Assembly: GCA_020845695.1 (NCBI GenBank) | Contig: JADLFG010000039.1 | Span: forward strand, 1-21,624 | DNA: 21,624 nt | Source: Thermoleophilia bacterium | GTDB lineage: Bacteria > Actinomycetota > Thermoleophilia > Gaiellales > Gaiellaceae | Reading direction: 5' to 3' | Part shown: positions 1 to 8,047 of the stretch, piece by piece | How the letters are laid out: each line of letters begins with the position of its first letter | Position numbering within the stretch: position 1 is the first letter of the stretch | Notes under the pieces: generated by a model | Told to the model about the DNA's origin: nothing | Database searches by the model: none | What the model saw: only the letters and a program-made list of their open reading frames with translations | Translations under genes and position numbers: made by a program

Positions 1-81
1 GGCTCGGTCGAGTACAAGGAGAACCTCGTGCGCGTGCTCGTCGAGCGGGCGTTCCGGGCCGCACTCGGGCGGGCGGCGTAG
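1..81 (+). CDS. C-terminal end of a CoxM-like FAD-binding subunit of a molybdenum hydroxylase (partial)
   Basis: Frame 1 is open from the first base to a TAG at 79-81 and encodes 26 residues, beginning GSVEYKENLVRVLVERAF. A short SxxYKxxLxxVLVxRAL-type helix is how the C-terminal domain of CO-dehydrogenase/xanthine-dehydrogenase medium (FAD) subunits ends, and that is the basis of the call. The rest of the gene lies outside the window, so substrate (CO, purine, aldehyde or N-heterocycle) cannot be told. The gene converges on a broken PIN-domain gene, and a hairpin at 91-112 follows it. Such a short tail could belong to another family; confidence is moderate. Confidence 0.5.
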   Translation, partial: GSVEYKENLVRVLVERAFRAALGRAA

Positions 82-90
82 GGCGGGGCC

Positions 91-112
91 GCGCGACCGC
101 TACCGGTCGCGC
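91..112. terminator. GC-rich hairpin between convergent genes, possible bidirectional terminator
   Basis: A perfect 9-bp stem (gcgcgaccg at 91-99, cggtcgcgc at 104-112) closes a 4-base loop. It starts 10 bases after the stop of the CoxM-like gene and its loop holds the stop codon of the opposing PIN-like remnant. No T-tract follows, so this is an inferred terminator of the tail-less kind common in high-GC bacteria. Confidence 0.5.
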
Positions 113-461
113 TGCCGCTCCGAGGCGGCGAGCAGGCGGTCGAGCAGCACCCGCGGCGACGGCACGGGGTACGTGCCCGCCAGTGCCAGCAGGTGCGGGT
201 CGCCGCTCACGAGCAGGCGGTCGGGCGCGGCCAGCGTTGGGCGAATCAGGTAGTCGTCGCCCGGGTCGGCCTCGACGAGCGTCCCGCCGGCGGTGGGTGA
301 ATCGGCTTCGAGCAGGGCGATCCGGCGGAGGTGCGCGAGGCAGGCGGCCCGCCGCTCCGCCCCGATGCGCGGAACTTCGGCCGCGCCAGCACCCGGTCGA
401 CCTCGGCGACGAGCGTGGGGCTCGTGACGAGCTCGGGCGGGCTCCCGGTCACGGCCGACAT
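100..461 (-). pseudogene. Broken PIN-domain (VapC-like) toxin gene
   Basis: Two reading frames together spell most of a PIN-domain protein. From an ATG at 461 the first frame reads PELVTSPTLVAEVDRVLARPKFR, the middle of a TIGR00305-type PIN protein. Near 365-372 the similarity jumps to the next frame, which continues RIGAERRAACLAHLRR, then has the acidic GDDYLI motif and VSGDPHLL, and ends at the TAG at 100-102. One lost base (or two gained) explains the jump. The N-terminal strand that carries the first catalytic Asp (usually DTNVLVSA) is absent: only about 40 bases separate this frame from the end of fbiC, and they encode nothing PIN-like. No antitoxin gene is visible. The gene is truncated as well as frameshifted, so it is probably a decayed relic. 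A sequencing error could account for the frameshift but not for the missing N-terminus. Confidence 0.6.
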
Positions 462-470
462 GCCGCCGCC

Positions 471-514
471 CGCGCGGCGTAGCGCCGGCCCGGGCCGGGG
501 GCTACCGCGGCGCG
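471..514 (-). terminator. Long GC-rich hairpin at the end of the fbiC operon
   Basis: Outer arms 471-483 (cgcgcggcgtagc) and 501-514 (gctaccgcggcgcg) pair with one bulge, around an inner 14-bp perfect palindrome at 485-498 (ccggcccgggccgg). The structure overlaps the fbiC stop codon (502-504), where the long minus-strand operon ends. No T-tract is present. A terminator or 3'-end stabiliser is inferred from position and fold potential; in such GC-rich DNA some of the pairing may be chance. Confidence 0.4.
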
Positions 515-2976
515 GGCGTGGCCAGGTCGGCGGGCCGCAAGAGGCGGCGGGGCCGCTCGAGCTTCGCGTCGGCGACGGGCGGATTCAGCGGCTCGCGCAG
601 GGGCGGGGCGCCGTAGGAGGCGCGGACGCGCTCCGGGTCGGGCGTGCCGTAGAGGGTCGTGCGCTGGCGGGGGGCCCGGCCGACCTGGAGGATCGCCGCG
701 TCCATCGCCTCGGGCGGCATCTCCTGGCCGTGCGCGCCACCGGCGGCCCGCGAGATCGACTCGTTCATGAGCGTGCCGCCGAGATCGTTGGCGCCGGCCT
801 GGAGCGCCGCCTGGGCGCCGTCGACGCCGAGCTTGACCCAGGAGGCCTGCACGCTCGTCAGGTGCGGGTGGAGCGCCAGCCGGGGGACGGCGTGCATGAG
901 CAGCGCCTCGCGGAACGTCGGGCCGCGGCGGGCGCGCCCCTCGAGGTAGATCGGCGCCTCCGGGTGCACGAACGGGAGCGGGACGAACTCGGTGAAGCCG
1001 CCGCTTCGCCGCTGCTGGTCGCGCACGTGGAGGACGTGCCGGGCCCAGCTCCGGGTGCCCTCGACCGACCCGAACATGATCGTCGCGGTCGAGCGCAGCC
1101 CGGCCCGGTGGGCCGCGTCGTGAACGTCGAGCCACTGGGCCGTGCGCACCTTGTCGGGGCAGAGGAGCGCGCGAACCTCGTCGTCGAGGATCTCCGCGGC
1201 CGTGCCCGGCAGCGAGCCGAGCCCCGCCGCGCGCAGCCGCTCGAGGAAGGAGGGGAGCGTCGCCCCGAGCGTGGCGGCTCCCTGCCAGACCTCGAGCGCC
1301 GAGAACGCGTGCAGGTGGAGCTCCGGCAGCTCGGCCTTGATCGCGGCCGCGAGCTCGGCGTAGTAGTCGCCCGTGAAGCCCGGGTGGATCCCGCCCTGCA
1401 GGCAGACCTCGACGGCTCCTCGCTCCCACGCCTCCCGGCAGCGGCGGACGGTCTCCTCGAACGGGACGACGTAGGCGGGCCCGCGCAGGTTCGCCGCCAG
1501 CTTTCCCTTCGAGAAGGCGCAGAAGCCGCAGCGGAAGTAGCAGACGTTCGTGTAGTTGATGTTGCGCGTGACGACGTAGCTGACCGTGTCCCCGCAGACC
1601 TCCCGGCGCAGGTTGTCGGCGGCCCGCAGCACGGCGAAGAGATCGTCGCCGCGCGCCTCGAAGAGGGCGGTGACGTCGTCCTCGTCGAGCTCGATGCCCT
1701 CCTCGACCTTCGCGAGCGCCTCCCGCACCGGCCCGGAGCCGGCAACCTGGCGCCCGTTCTGGACCCAGCCGAGCGCGGCCAGCGAGGCCGGGATCCGCTC
1801 CGACACGCCGGCCGCCCAGCCGTCCTCGCGCGCGAGCCCGGCCGCGTCGGCGCGGCGGCGCACCGCGGCCGCGACGCGCGGCTCGCACCAGCGCTCGAGC
1901 TCGGCCACGTACTCGGGGTGGACCGCGAGCCGCGGCGCCAGCTCGAGGCCGCGCGAGCGGGTCGCGGCGGCCAGGCGCTCGAGCTCGGGCCAGGGCGCCT
2001 CCGGGTTGACATGATCGATCGTGACGGGCGAGACGCCGCCGAAGTCGTCGATGCCGGCGTCGAGCAGGAGCGGGAACCCGTCGCGGGCGAGGTTCGGCGG
2101 CGCCTGAACGTGCATCGCGGGGGGGAGGACGAGCCGCGCCGCCGCGCAGCTCCAGAGCTGCTCGTCGAGCGCGGGCTCCTCGTGACCGGCCATGCGCGTG
2201 CCCGGCTTGGCGCGGAAGTTCTGGACGATCACCTCCTGCACGTGCCCGTGGCGCTCGTGCGCCTCGCGGATCGCGAGCAGCGCCTCGAGGCGCTCCTCGC
2301 GGGTCTCGCCGATCCCGATCAGGAGCCCCGTCGTGAACGGGACCCGCAGCTCCCCGGCTAGGCGCAGCGTCTGAAGCCGGGCCGCGGGCGCCTTGTCGGG
2401 GGAGCCGTGGTGGGGCCCGCCGTGCTCGCGCAGCCGCTCGGACGTGCTCTCGAGCATGAGGCCCTGGGAGGCCGAGACGGTGCGCAGGAGCGCGAGCCCG
2501 TCCGCGTCGAGGACGCCCGGGTTCGCGTGCGGGAGCAGGCCGGTCTCGTCGAGTACGAGCCGGGCGCAGTGGGCGAGGTAGTCGATCGTGCTCGCGAAGC
2601 CGAGCCGCCCGAGTTCGTCCCGGGCCGCCCGGTAGCGCAGCTCGGGCTTGTCGCCGAGCGTGAACAGGGCCTCGTGGCAGCCGGCCTCGGCGCCCGCGCG
2701 GGCGATCGCGAGCACCTCCGCCTCGTCGAGGTAGGCTCGCTCGCCCCGCCGGGGCGGCCTCGCGAACGTGCAGTAGTGGCAGACGGCCCGGCAGAGCTTC
2801 GTCAGCGGGATGAACACCTTCGGCGAGTAGGTGACGCGGGTCCCGTGGGCGAGCGCGCGCCGCTCCCGGGCCGCTCCGAAGAGCTCGCCGGCGGGCAGGC
2901 CCGCGAGCGAGAGGGCCTCGTCGCGGTCGAGGAGCTCGCCGCGGCGGGCTCTGGCGAGGGTCGGGTGCTCCTTCAT
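502..2976 (-). CDS. fbiC: FbiC: fused CofG-CofH radical-SAM 7,8-didemethyl-8-hydroxy-5-deazariboflavin (FO) synthase
   Basis: Predicted cytosolic 824-residue protein that builds the deazaflavin chromophore FO of coenzyme F420 from tyrosine and 5-amino-6-ribitylamino-uracil. Two radical-SAM halves are visible. The N-terminal CofG half has C-x3-C-x2-C at Cys62/66/69 (CRAVCHYC). The C-terminal CofH half has the same motif at Cys479/483/486 (CYFRCGFC). Both are the 4Fe-4S/SAM ligands. CofG landmarks include GLLIGIGET (217-225) and DDFGGVSPVT (310-319); the CofH half has QGGIHP. Length fits actinobacterial FbiC (about 840-860). The start at 2976 is chosen because its ATG overlaps the cofC stop as ATGA; an in-frame ATG at 2994 is the alternative. 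It is the last gene of the importer/LLM/cofC operon. All key residues are present, and it is very probably functional. Confidence 0.95.
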   Translation of the reverse strand: MKEHPTLARARRGELLDRDEALSLAGLPAGELFGAARERRALAHGTRVTYSPKVFIPLTKLCRAVCHYCTFARPPRRGERAYLDEAEVLAIARAGAEAGCHEALFTLGDKPELRYRAARDELGRLGFASTIDYLAHCARLVLDETGLLPHANPGVLDADGLALLRTVSASQGLMLESTSERLREHGGPHHGSPDKAPAARLQTLRLAGELRVPFTTGLLIGIGETREERLEALLAIREAHERHGHVQEVIVQNFRAKPGTRMAGHEEPALDEQLWSCAAARLVLPPAMHVQAPPNLARDGFPLLLDAGIDDFGGVSPVTIDHVNPEAPWPELERLAAATRSRGLELAPRLAVHPEYVAELERWCEPRVAAAVRRRADAAGLAREDGWAAGVSERIPASLAALGWVQNGRQVAGSGPVREALAKVEEGIELDEDDVTALFEARGDDLFAVLRAADNLRREVCGDTVSYVVTRNINYTNVCYFRCGFCAFSKGKLAANLRGPAYVVPFEETVRRCREAWERGAVEVCLQGGIHPGFTGDYYAELAAAIKAELPELHLHAFSALEVWQGAATLGATLPSFLERLRAAGLGSLPGTAAEILDDEVRALLCPDKVRTAQWLDVHDAAHRAGLRSTATIMFGSVEGTRSWARHVLHVRDQQRRSGGFTEFVPLPFVHPEAPIYLEGRARRGPTFREALLMHAVPRLALHPHLTSVQASWVKLGVDGAQAALQAGANDLGGTLMNESISRAAGGAHGQEMPPEAMDAAILQVGRAPRQRTTLYGTPDPERVRASYGAPPLREPLNPPVADAKLERPRRLLRPADLATPAPR

Positions 2977-3602
2977 CGGACGCTCGCCCGCCATTGTGCC
3001 GATGCCGAGAGCGTCCGGTCGAGCAGGCGGCCCGTGCGCGTGCCGGAGCCGAGCTCGAGCAGCGCGCGCAGGTCGTCCGGGGTGTCGAGGTCGAGCGCGA
3101 GGAGCGGGTCGGCGACGACGGCGGCCTCGAGCCCGCGCGCCCGCGCGCGCGCCGCCACCACCGCCGCCCCGTCCGGGACGCCGAATGCCGGCTCGACGAT
3201 CCCGGCGGGTCTGAGCGCGAGCGCGTTCGTGCCCCCGTCCACGGCCGGGCAGAGCGCGACCGGCCGCGCGGCGGCGGCGAGCGCGTCGATCGACGCGGGC
3301 GTCACGAGCGGGCAGTCCGCCATCACGACGAGCGCGTCCCGCCCGGCGCTCCGCCCGAGCGCGAGCGCGACCGCTGCCGCGTGCCCGTGGCCCGCGTCGC
3401 GCAGCACCCGCGTCTCCGCCGGGGCGATCCCGGGATCGGGCGTGACGACCAGCACCTCCGAGACCGCGCGCGCACGCCCGCACGCGTCGACGACGTCGGC
3501 GAGCATGGCCGCGACGAGCGCGGCGCGCTCGTCGGGGTCGAGCAGACGGGCCAGCCGGCGCTTCGCCGAGCGTGGAGAATTGGCGGGGACGATGGCCAGC
3601 AC
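2973..3602 (-). CDS. cofC: CofC/FbiD: 2-phospholactate (or PEP) guanylyltransferase of F420 biosynthesis
   Basis: Predicted 209-residue nucleotidyltransferase. The family activates 2-phospholactate (archaea) or phosphoenolpyruvate (actinobacteria) with GTP, for transfer onto FO by CofD/FbiA. Visible family features are the N-terminal AKRRLARLLDPDERAAL stretch, VVMADCPLV (about 92-100, in place of the commoner ADLPLL), DGGTNALALRPAG in the substrate pocket, PAFG, and LDLDTPDDL near the end. The start is the GTG at 3602, giving MLAIVPANSPRSAKRR; no better start is visible and no strong Shine-Dalgarno precedes it. The stop overlaps fbiC as ATGA, implying translational coupling. The 77-base gap to the LLM gene is the widest inside this operon, so a weak internal promoter is possible. 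The C-terminus carries about 25 extra residues with no recognised motif. Confidence 0.88.
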   Translation of the reverse strand: MLAIVPANSPRSAKRRLARLLDPDERAALVAAMLADVVDACGRARAVSEVLVVTPDPGIAPAETRVLRDAGHGHAAAVALALGRSAGRDALVVMADCPLVTPASIDALAAAARPVALCPAVDGGTNALALRPAGIVEPAFGVPDGAAVVAARARARGLEAAVVADPLLALDLDTPDDLRALLELGSGTRTGRLLDRTLSASAQWRASVR

Positions 3603-3679
3603 GGACGGAGAACCAGGATACTTGGCAGCTGTCGAGCCACCCGTGCTCGCCGCCGATCGGTTGTCCGCTCCATTGGCGG

Positions 3680-4651
3680 TCAGACGAGCGGCGCGACTTC
3701 CTCGGCGAAGCGGGTCATCTGTTCCCGCGCGTATTCCTCCGTCTCCCAGCCGTGAAGCTGACAATCGAACACGATGTAGTCCACGCCCGCGTCGAGGAAT
3801 GCCCGCACCCGCTCGGCGCAGTGCTCCGCCGGGCCCACGATCACGCTTGCTTCCTGCTCTCCGGCCTCGCCATCGAACGCCATGCACTTGAGCATGCGAG
3901 GCCAGATGTCGTCCTTCAGCCAGCGTTCGTCGTCGGAGACGCAGAGGTAGGTCATCATTGCGAGCTCGACCCGGTGGCCATACCGCTCGCCCGCCTCGTC
4001 GAGCTTCGGCCGAAGCTCGGAGCGAATGTAGGTCGGGGTCATGTTGAGCGGCATGAGCGCTGATGCCCAGCGCGCCGTGCGCTCGATCGAGAGCTCGCCG
4101 CCACCGATCCAGAGTGGGAGGGACGCTTGAACGGGGCGCGGGTCGAGCGCCAGCCCCGTGCAATCCCAGTAGCGGCCCGGCTCGCCGATTGATTCGCCTC
4201 GCCACAGGCGGGTGACGGTCTCGAGTCCCTCGTCCATTCTCCGGCCCCGCTCCTTGAGCGAGCTCAGACCCACCTTGAAGTCGTCGGGCCACCACCCAAC
4301 CGCCAGCCCGGCAATCGTCCTCCCTCCGGAGAGGACGTCGAGTGACGCCAGGTACTGGGCCCAGGCGAACGGATGGAGGGTGGGGAGGATCGCGGCGTTG
4401 AGGCTCACCCTGATCCGAGCGGTGCGCTCGACGAGCGCGGGGGTCACGACCAGAGGATCGATCAGGAAGCGGTTGCCGAACTCGGGGAAGATCCAGTTGG
4501 TCGGTAGCGTGTAGTGCCACGGGACGTGGATCGAGTCGAAACCGAGGCGCTCGGCGTGGACGGCCAGTTCCACGAGCGACGTGCTCGTCGGAGGGCGCTG
4601 TCCCCACGGAAAGAGATAGACACCGGTGCGGTCGAGAACCGAGACCCCCAT
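3680..4651 (-). CDS. Luciferase-like (LLM) oxidoreductase, probably F420-dependent
   Basis: A 323-residue TIM-barrel flavin/deazaflavin oxidoreductase of the bacterial-luciferase superfamily. Visible family signs are HAERLGFDSIHVPWH (32-46), the ARIRVSLNAAILPTLHP region (78-93), DVLSGGRTIAGLAVGW (105-120), the GWWPDDF motif (119-125) followed by RGRRMDEGLE, and PLWIGGG. This pattern resembles F420-dependent LLM subfamilies (F420_Rv2161c-like). FMN use cannot be excluded from sequence, and the substrate is unknown. The ATG at 4651 shares a base with the livM stop (TGATG), so the gene is coupled to the transporter upstream and followed by cofC and fbiC. That context favours F420 as cofactor and suggests that it acts on what the importer brings in (inference). 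Confidence 0.85.
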   Translation of the reverse strand: MGVSVLDRTGVYLFPWGQRPPTSTSLVELAVHAERLGFDSIHVPWHYTLPTNWIFPEFGNRFLIDPLVVTPALVERTARIRVSLNAAILPTLHPFAWAQYLASLDVLSGGRTIAGLAVGWWPDDFKVGLSSLKERGRRMDEGLETVTRLWRGESIGEPGRYWDCTGLALDPRPVQASLPLWIGGGELSIERTARWASALMPLNMTPTYIRSELRPKLDEAGERYGHRVELAMMTYLCVSDDERWLKDDIWPRMLKCMAFDGEAGEQEASVIVGPAEHCAERVRAFLDAGVDYIVFDCQLHGWETEEYAREQMTRFAEEVAPLV

Positions 4652-5700
4652 CAGCCTTGCCTCCTGTCGGTTGCGGGTGGATCCATGGCGGATGCGCGCG
4701 GCGCCGGCTCCGCAAGTGCTGCGCTGGCGGCGGTGGAGTCGCTCGAGGTGCCCCCCTCCCAGCGTCCCGCCCTGGGACGCAGTCGCCGGAGAGCGCGCTC
4801 GGAGATCCCGAGCAGGCCGTCCCGCGCGAAGAACATGACGATCAGCACAAGCGCCGAGAAGATCAGCATCGTGTACTCCGCGCCGAAGCCCCTGACCTGG
4901 TACGAGATGAGCTGGAGCGCCAGGACGCCGGCAATGGGGCCGAGCGTCCGCCCCATCGCGCCGACGACGGCCATGGCGACGATCAGCCCCATCGTGTTGA
5001 GGCCGCCGATCGACGGCGCCACGATGCCGATGTAGCCGGCGTAGAAGCTCCCTGCCAGGCCGGCCCAGAACGCGGTGAAGGTGAACATGCCGATCTTGAC
5101 ATGGGTGGTGCGCACGCCCAGACCTTCGGCCACCTCCTCCCGGTCGCGCACGGCGGTGGCCTGGAGCCCGAACCGGCTCCTGACGAGCGCTGCCTGCGTG
5201 AGGAAGTAAGCGACGACGAGGCCGAGCACGAGCCACAGGAAGGGCTTCTGGTCGACTCCGGTGAAGAGGAACTCGGTCGGGTGCCCGCTCGCACCGCCGG
5301 TCAGGTCGCGGGCGCCGGTGAGCCAGACGGTGAAGGCTCCGCCGAACGCAAACGTGATCAGCGCGAGGTAGATGCCGCGCACGCGCAGGGAAACCGTGCC
5401 GAGGGCGAGCCCGATGATCGCCGTCATCGCGGCAGCGAGGGGCAGTGAGGGGGCGGCCCCGAGCCCAACGCCGGTCTCGAGCCAGACGGTCAGGTAGGCA
5501 CCGACAGCCGCGAGACCCGCGTGGGCGAACGAGAACTGGCCGGTGAAGCCAGCGAGCAGGTTCCACGAGCCGGTGAGGAGCAGGTAGTAGCCCGACATGA
5601 TTCCCAGATCGACGATGACGGGACTCGAGACGACGAGTACCAGCAAGCATCCCGCCCCGGTGAGGCAGGCGCCGATCGCGAGGCGTCGCCGGGAGGTCAT
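4651..5700 (-). CDS. livM: Branched-chain amino acid-type ABC transporter permease, LivM family
   Basis: A 349-residue inner-membrane permease. It shows multiple hydrophobic helices and the LivM signature GYYLLLTGSWNLLAGFTGQFSFAHAGLAAVGAY (about 37-69), followed by the VRGIYLALITFAFGGAF segment. A cytoplasmic coupling loop contains SRFGLQATAVRDREEVAEGLG, contacting the ATPases. The last 45 or so residues are polar and alanine/proline-rich, longer than the usual LivM tail. The ATG at 5700 overlaps the livF stop (ATGA), and the stop overlaps the LLM start (TGATG). Gene order in this operon is K-H-G-F-M rather than the common K-H-M-G-F. LivHMGFK-type importers take up branched-chain amino acids but also urea, amides and aromatic compounds, so the substrate is open. 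Confidence 0.9.
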   Translation of the reverse strand: MTSRRRLAIGACLTGAGCLLVLVVSSPVIVDLGIMSGYYLLLTGSWNLLAGFTGQFSFAHAGLAAVGAYLTVWLETGVGLGAAPSLPLAAAMTAIIGLALGTVSLRVRGIYLALITFAFGGAFTVWLTGARDLTGGASGHPTEFLFTGVDQKPFLWLVLGLVVAYFLTQAALVRSRFGLQATAVRDREEVAEGLGVRTTHVKIGMFTFTAFWAGLAGSFYAGYIGIVAPSIGGLNTMGLIVAMAVVGAMGRTLGPIAGVLALQLISYQVRGFGAEYTMLIFSALVLIVMFFARDGLLGISERALRRLRPRAGRWEGGTSSDSTAASAALAEPAPRASAMDPPATDRRQG

Positions 5701-6449
5701 TCCGAACCCAGGCCCGAGGCCTGCTGCTGCATCCAGCCCCGGACTATGTCGTCGAGCCGGCCGAGCACATCGGCCGGGGCACCCTCGGCGTCGTTTCGGC
5801 CCATGGCAAGGACGTACACGTGCTGCGCGATCGCGAGTGCCTCCCTGACGTTCTGGTCGACGAGCAGGACGGTCACGCCCAGGCGATCGCCGAGCGCGGC
5901 GACCTGCTCGTAGACCTCCTGCGCCAGTCGCGGCGACAGCCCGGCCGTCGGCTCGTCGAGCAGCAAGACCGTGGGGTCCGAGACCAGGCCGCGGGCAATC
6001 TCGAGCGCCTTCTGCTGGCCGCCCGAGAGGTTGCCAGCGGGCTCGTCGAGCCGCACCCCGAGCACGGGGAACTGGTCACAGACGGCCGCGATCCGCTCCG
6101 CGAGCCAGACGCGCTCCGAGCGCCTCGACCAGCCCCCGAGGAGGAGGTTCTCCCGGATCGTCATCTCGGAAAACACGCTGCGTTCTTGGGGGACGAACGC
6201 GACGCCGAGTCTCACCATGGCCGCGGTCGAGACGCCGGTGACGGCGCGGCCGTCCAACTCGACCCGTCCCCCGACAACCGGTGCCAATCCGGCAACGGCC
6301 CGGAGGAGCGTCGACTTCCCGGCTCCATTCGGGCCGATCACGGCGGTGATCTTGCCGCGGGAGGCACTCAGGTCGACACCGCGCAGGATCTCGATGTCAC
6401 GCTCGTAGGCGACCCGCAACCCGCTGATGGTGAGTGCCGCCGCGGTCAC
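5697..6449 (-). CDS. livF: ABC transporter ATP-binding protein, LivF family
   Basis: A 250-residue nucleotide-binding subunit. Walker A GPNGAGKST is at 39-47, the Q-loop PQER at 87-90, the ABC signature LSGGQQ at 141-146 and Walker B VLLLDEP at 161-167. The switch region reads LLVDQNVREAL, the LivF-type form without a histidine. A GTG start at 6449 overlaps the livG stop as GTGA. It would pair with LivG to power the LivH-LivM channel. All catalytic motifs are intact. Confidence 0.93.
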   Translation of the reverse strand: MTAAALTISGLRVAYERDIEILRGVDLSASRGKITAVIGPNGAGKSTLLRAVAGLAPVVGGRVELDGRAVTGVSTAAMVRLGVAFVPQERSVFSEMTIRENLLLGGWSRRSERVWLAERIAAVCDQFPVLGVRLDEPAGNLSGGQQKALEIARGLVSDPTVLLLDEPTAGLSPRLAQEVYEQVAALGDRLGVTVLLVDQNVREALAIAQHVYVLAMGRNDAEGAPADVLGRLDDIVRGWMQQQASGLGSE

Positions 6450-7156
6450 GCGAGGTACGCCTCCCGGACGCGGGCATCCTCCCGCACCACCTCCGGGCGG
6501 CCCTCGACGAGGACGCTTCCCGCAGCCAGCACGAGGACACGGGGACAGAGACCGAAAGCCCAGGGCAAATCATGGCTGACCAGGAGGTGGGCCGTTCCCG
6601 TCTCGCTGCGCTTCCGGATCAGCTCGGCCAGACGATCGGCAAGCGACGGATGAACCCCGGCGGTCGGCTCGTCGAGAAGCGCGATCTCGGCATCGACGAC
6701 GAGCGTGCGTGCGAAATCCACGAGCTTGCGCTGGCCGCCGGAGAGCCGATCGGCTCGCTCCCTGGCAACGGGGCCCAGCCCGAGCGTCGCGAGCGTCTCT
6801 GCCGCCCGGGCCTCCGCCTCCGCTCGCGGAACGCCCCGGGCGACGGCCGGCACGGCGACGTTCTCGAGTGCCGAGAGCCTGGGGAAGATTCCGGCGTCCT
6901 GGTAGCTACGCACGAGCGTGCGGCGGGCAGGGTGGGAGGGGGCAAGGCGGGTGACGTCCCTGCTGCCCAGTTCCACGGTTCCCCGGTCCGGAGCGTGCTG
7001 GCCCGTGAGGAGGTTCAGCAGCGTGCTCTTTCCCGCCCCGTTCGGTCCCACGAGGGCGACGAGCTCGCCGCGCTCGATCGACAGGCTGACATCGGCAACC
7101 GCTTGGTTACCTCCAAACGCCTTGCGGAGATCGCGGGCGCGGACCGCGGGCGTCAA
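6446..7156 (-). CDS. livG: ABC transporter ATP-binding protein, LivG family
   Basis: A 236-residue nucleotide-binding subunit with Walker A GPNGAGKST (37-45), Q-loop Gln86 (RSYQDAGIFPRL), signature LSGGQRK (138-144), Walker B EIALLDEP (157-164) and switch histidine in VSHDLPWA (193-200). Length is slightly shorter than typical LivG (about 250). The start is placed at a TTG (7156), which overlaps the livH stop as TTGA. An aaggag sequence (7168-7173) lies 11 bases upstream, and the resulting N-terminus (MTPAVRARDLRKAFGG) fits the family. The frame stays open far upstream through livH, but that stretch is not ABC-like. Confidence 0.92.
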   Translation of the reverse strand: MTPAVRARDLRKAFGGNQAVADVSLSIERGELVALVGPNGAGKSTLLNLLTGQHAPDRGTVELGSRDVTRLAPSHPARRTLVRSYQDAGIFPRLSALENVAVPAVARGVPRAEAEARAAETLATLGLGPVARERADRLSGGQRKLVDFARTLVVDAEIALLDEPTAGVHPSLADRLAELIRKRSETGTAHLLVSHDLPWAFGLCPRVLVLAAGSVLVEGRPEVVREDARVREAYLA

Positions 7157-8037
7157 AGCGCGCGAATCTCCTTCCCGAACAGGCCGCTTGGCCGGATCAG
7201 GAGCACGGCGATCATCACCGCGAACCCGTACGCGTCGCGGTACGCCGGGCTCAAGTAGGCCGATCCGAGCGTCTCGACGACTCCGAGAGACAGTCCAGCG
7301 ACGAGACTCCCTCCGATCGAGCCGAGGCCGCCGATCACGACGACCACGAATCCTTTGACAAGTGCCAGCTGGCCGATTCCGGGGTAGACGAAGTAGAGCG
7401 GTGCCAGGAGCCCCCCCGCCGCCGCCGCCAGAGCCCCGGCGGTCAGGAAGGCCAGGTGAGAGAGCCGTCGCGTATCGATCCCGACGACCCGTGCGCCGAG
7501 TGGGTTCTGGGTCAACGCGCGCCAGCCTCGACCGAGATCGGTCCGGTAAACGACCCAGAGGAGCAGGAGCACGAGGAGCATTGCGACCCCGAACGCGATC
7601 ACGCGGTCTCCGGAGACCCTGATCCAACCGGCCGCGTTGAGGTTCTTCGACCAGAGCCCGTCGAGGCGGCGGAACTCGCCGCCGAAGAGCGCGACCGCAC
7701 CCGCCGTGAGCAACAAGGCGAGCGCGAAGGTCGCGATCAGCGTGTATTCGCCCGGCCGGTCCACCGTCTTGTGGTGGACCGGCCGGAGAACGAGAGCGTC
7801 GATCAGGTAGCCGGTCAGGGCCCCCGCGCCGAGCGCTGCCAGGATGGCGACCGCGGTCGGCATCCCGGCTCGCGTGCCCGCGTAGTAGGCGGCGTACCCC
7901 CCGATCATGAACGCGGCTCCGTGCGCGAAGTTGACGACCCGCATGACCCCGAAGATGAGGCTGAGGCCAACAGCGAGCAGCGCGTAGATGCCGCCGATCA
8001 GGAGGCCGAGCGCCAGAGTCTGGACGAAGAGCTGCAC
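7153..8037 (-). CDS. livH: Branched-chain amino acid-type ABC transporter permease, LivH family
   Basis: A 294-residue inner-membrane permease. The N-terminal segment LALGLLIGGIYALLAVGLSLIFGVMRVVNFAHGAAFMIGGY is split here by description only: GGIYALLAVGLSLIFGVMRV (16-35) then NFAHG (36-40) is the classic LivH signature. Several further hydrophobic helices follow, with the coupling loop TDLGRGWRALTQNPLGARVVGID and the C-terminal GGLGSIGGSLVAG segment. The start is a GTG at 8037, 10 bases after the livK stop; the stop overlaps livG. It forms the channel together with LivM. Confidence 0.92.
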   Translation of the reverse strand: MQLFVQTLALGLLIGGIYALLAVGLSLIFGVMRVVNFAHGAAFMIGGYAAYYAGTRAGMPTAVAILAALGAGALTGYLIDALVLRPVHHKTVDRPGEYTLIATFALALLLTAGAVALFGGEFRRLDGLWSKNLNAAGWIRVSGDRVIAFGVAMLLVLLLLWVVYRTDLGRGWRALTQNPLGARVVGIDTRRLSHLAFLTAGALAAAAGGLLAPLYFVYPGIGQLALVKGFVVVVIGGLGSIGGSLVAGLSLGVVETLGSAYLSPAYRDAYGFAVMIAVLLIRPSGLFGKEIRAL

Positions 8038-8047
8038 GCGGTGGCTT

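Noticed and set aside
331..2361. Long open frame of about 676 codons on the plus strand opposite fbiC, and similar long antisense frames elsewhere (for example 11181-12494, 12557-14230 and 15545-16912 on the minus strand).
   Set aside because: They are opposite clear, motif-complete genes. Their products are Arg/Ala/Gly/Asp-rich with no recognisable domain, as expected from antisense frames in GC-rich coding DNA.
3678..3685. GGTCAGAC resembling the GntR operator at the end of the LLM gene.
   Set aside because: Only eight bases match, the flank differs, and it covers a stop codon rather than a promoter.
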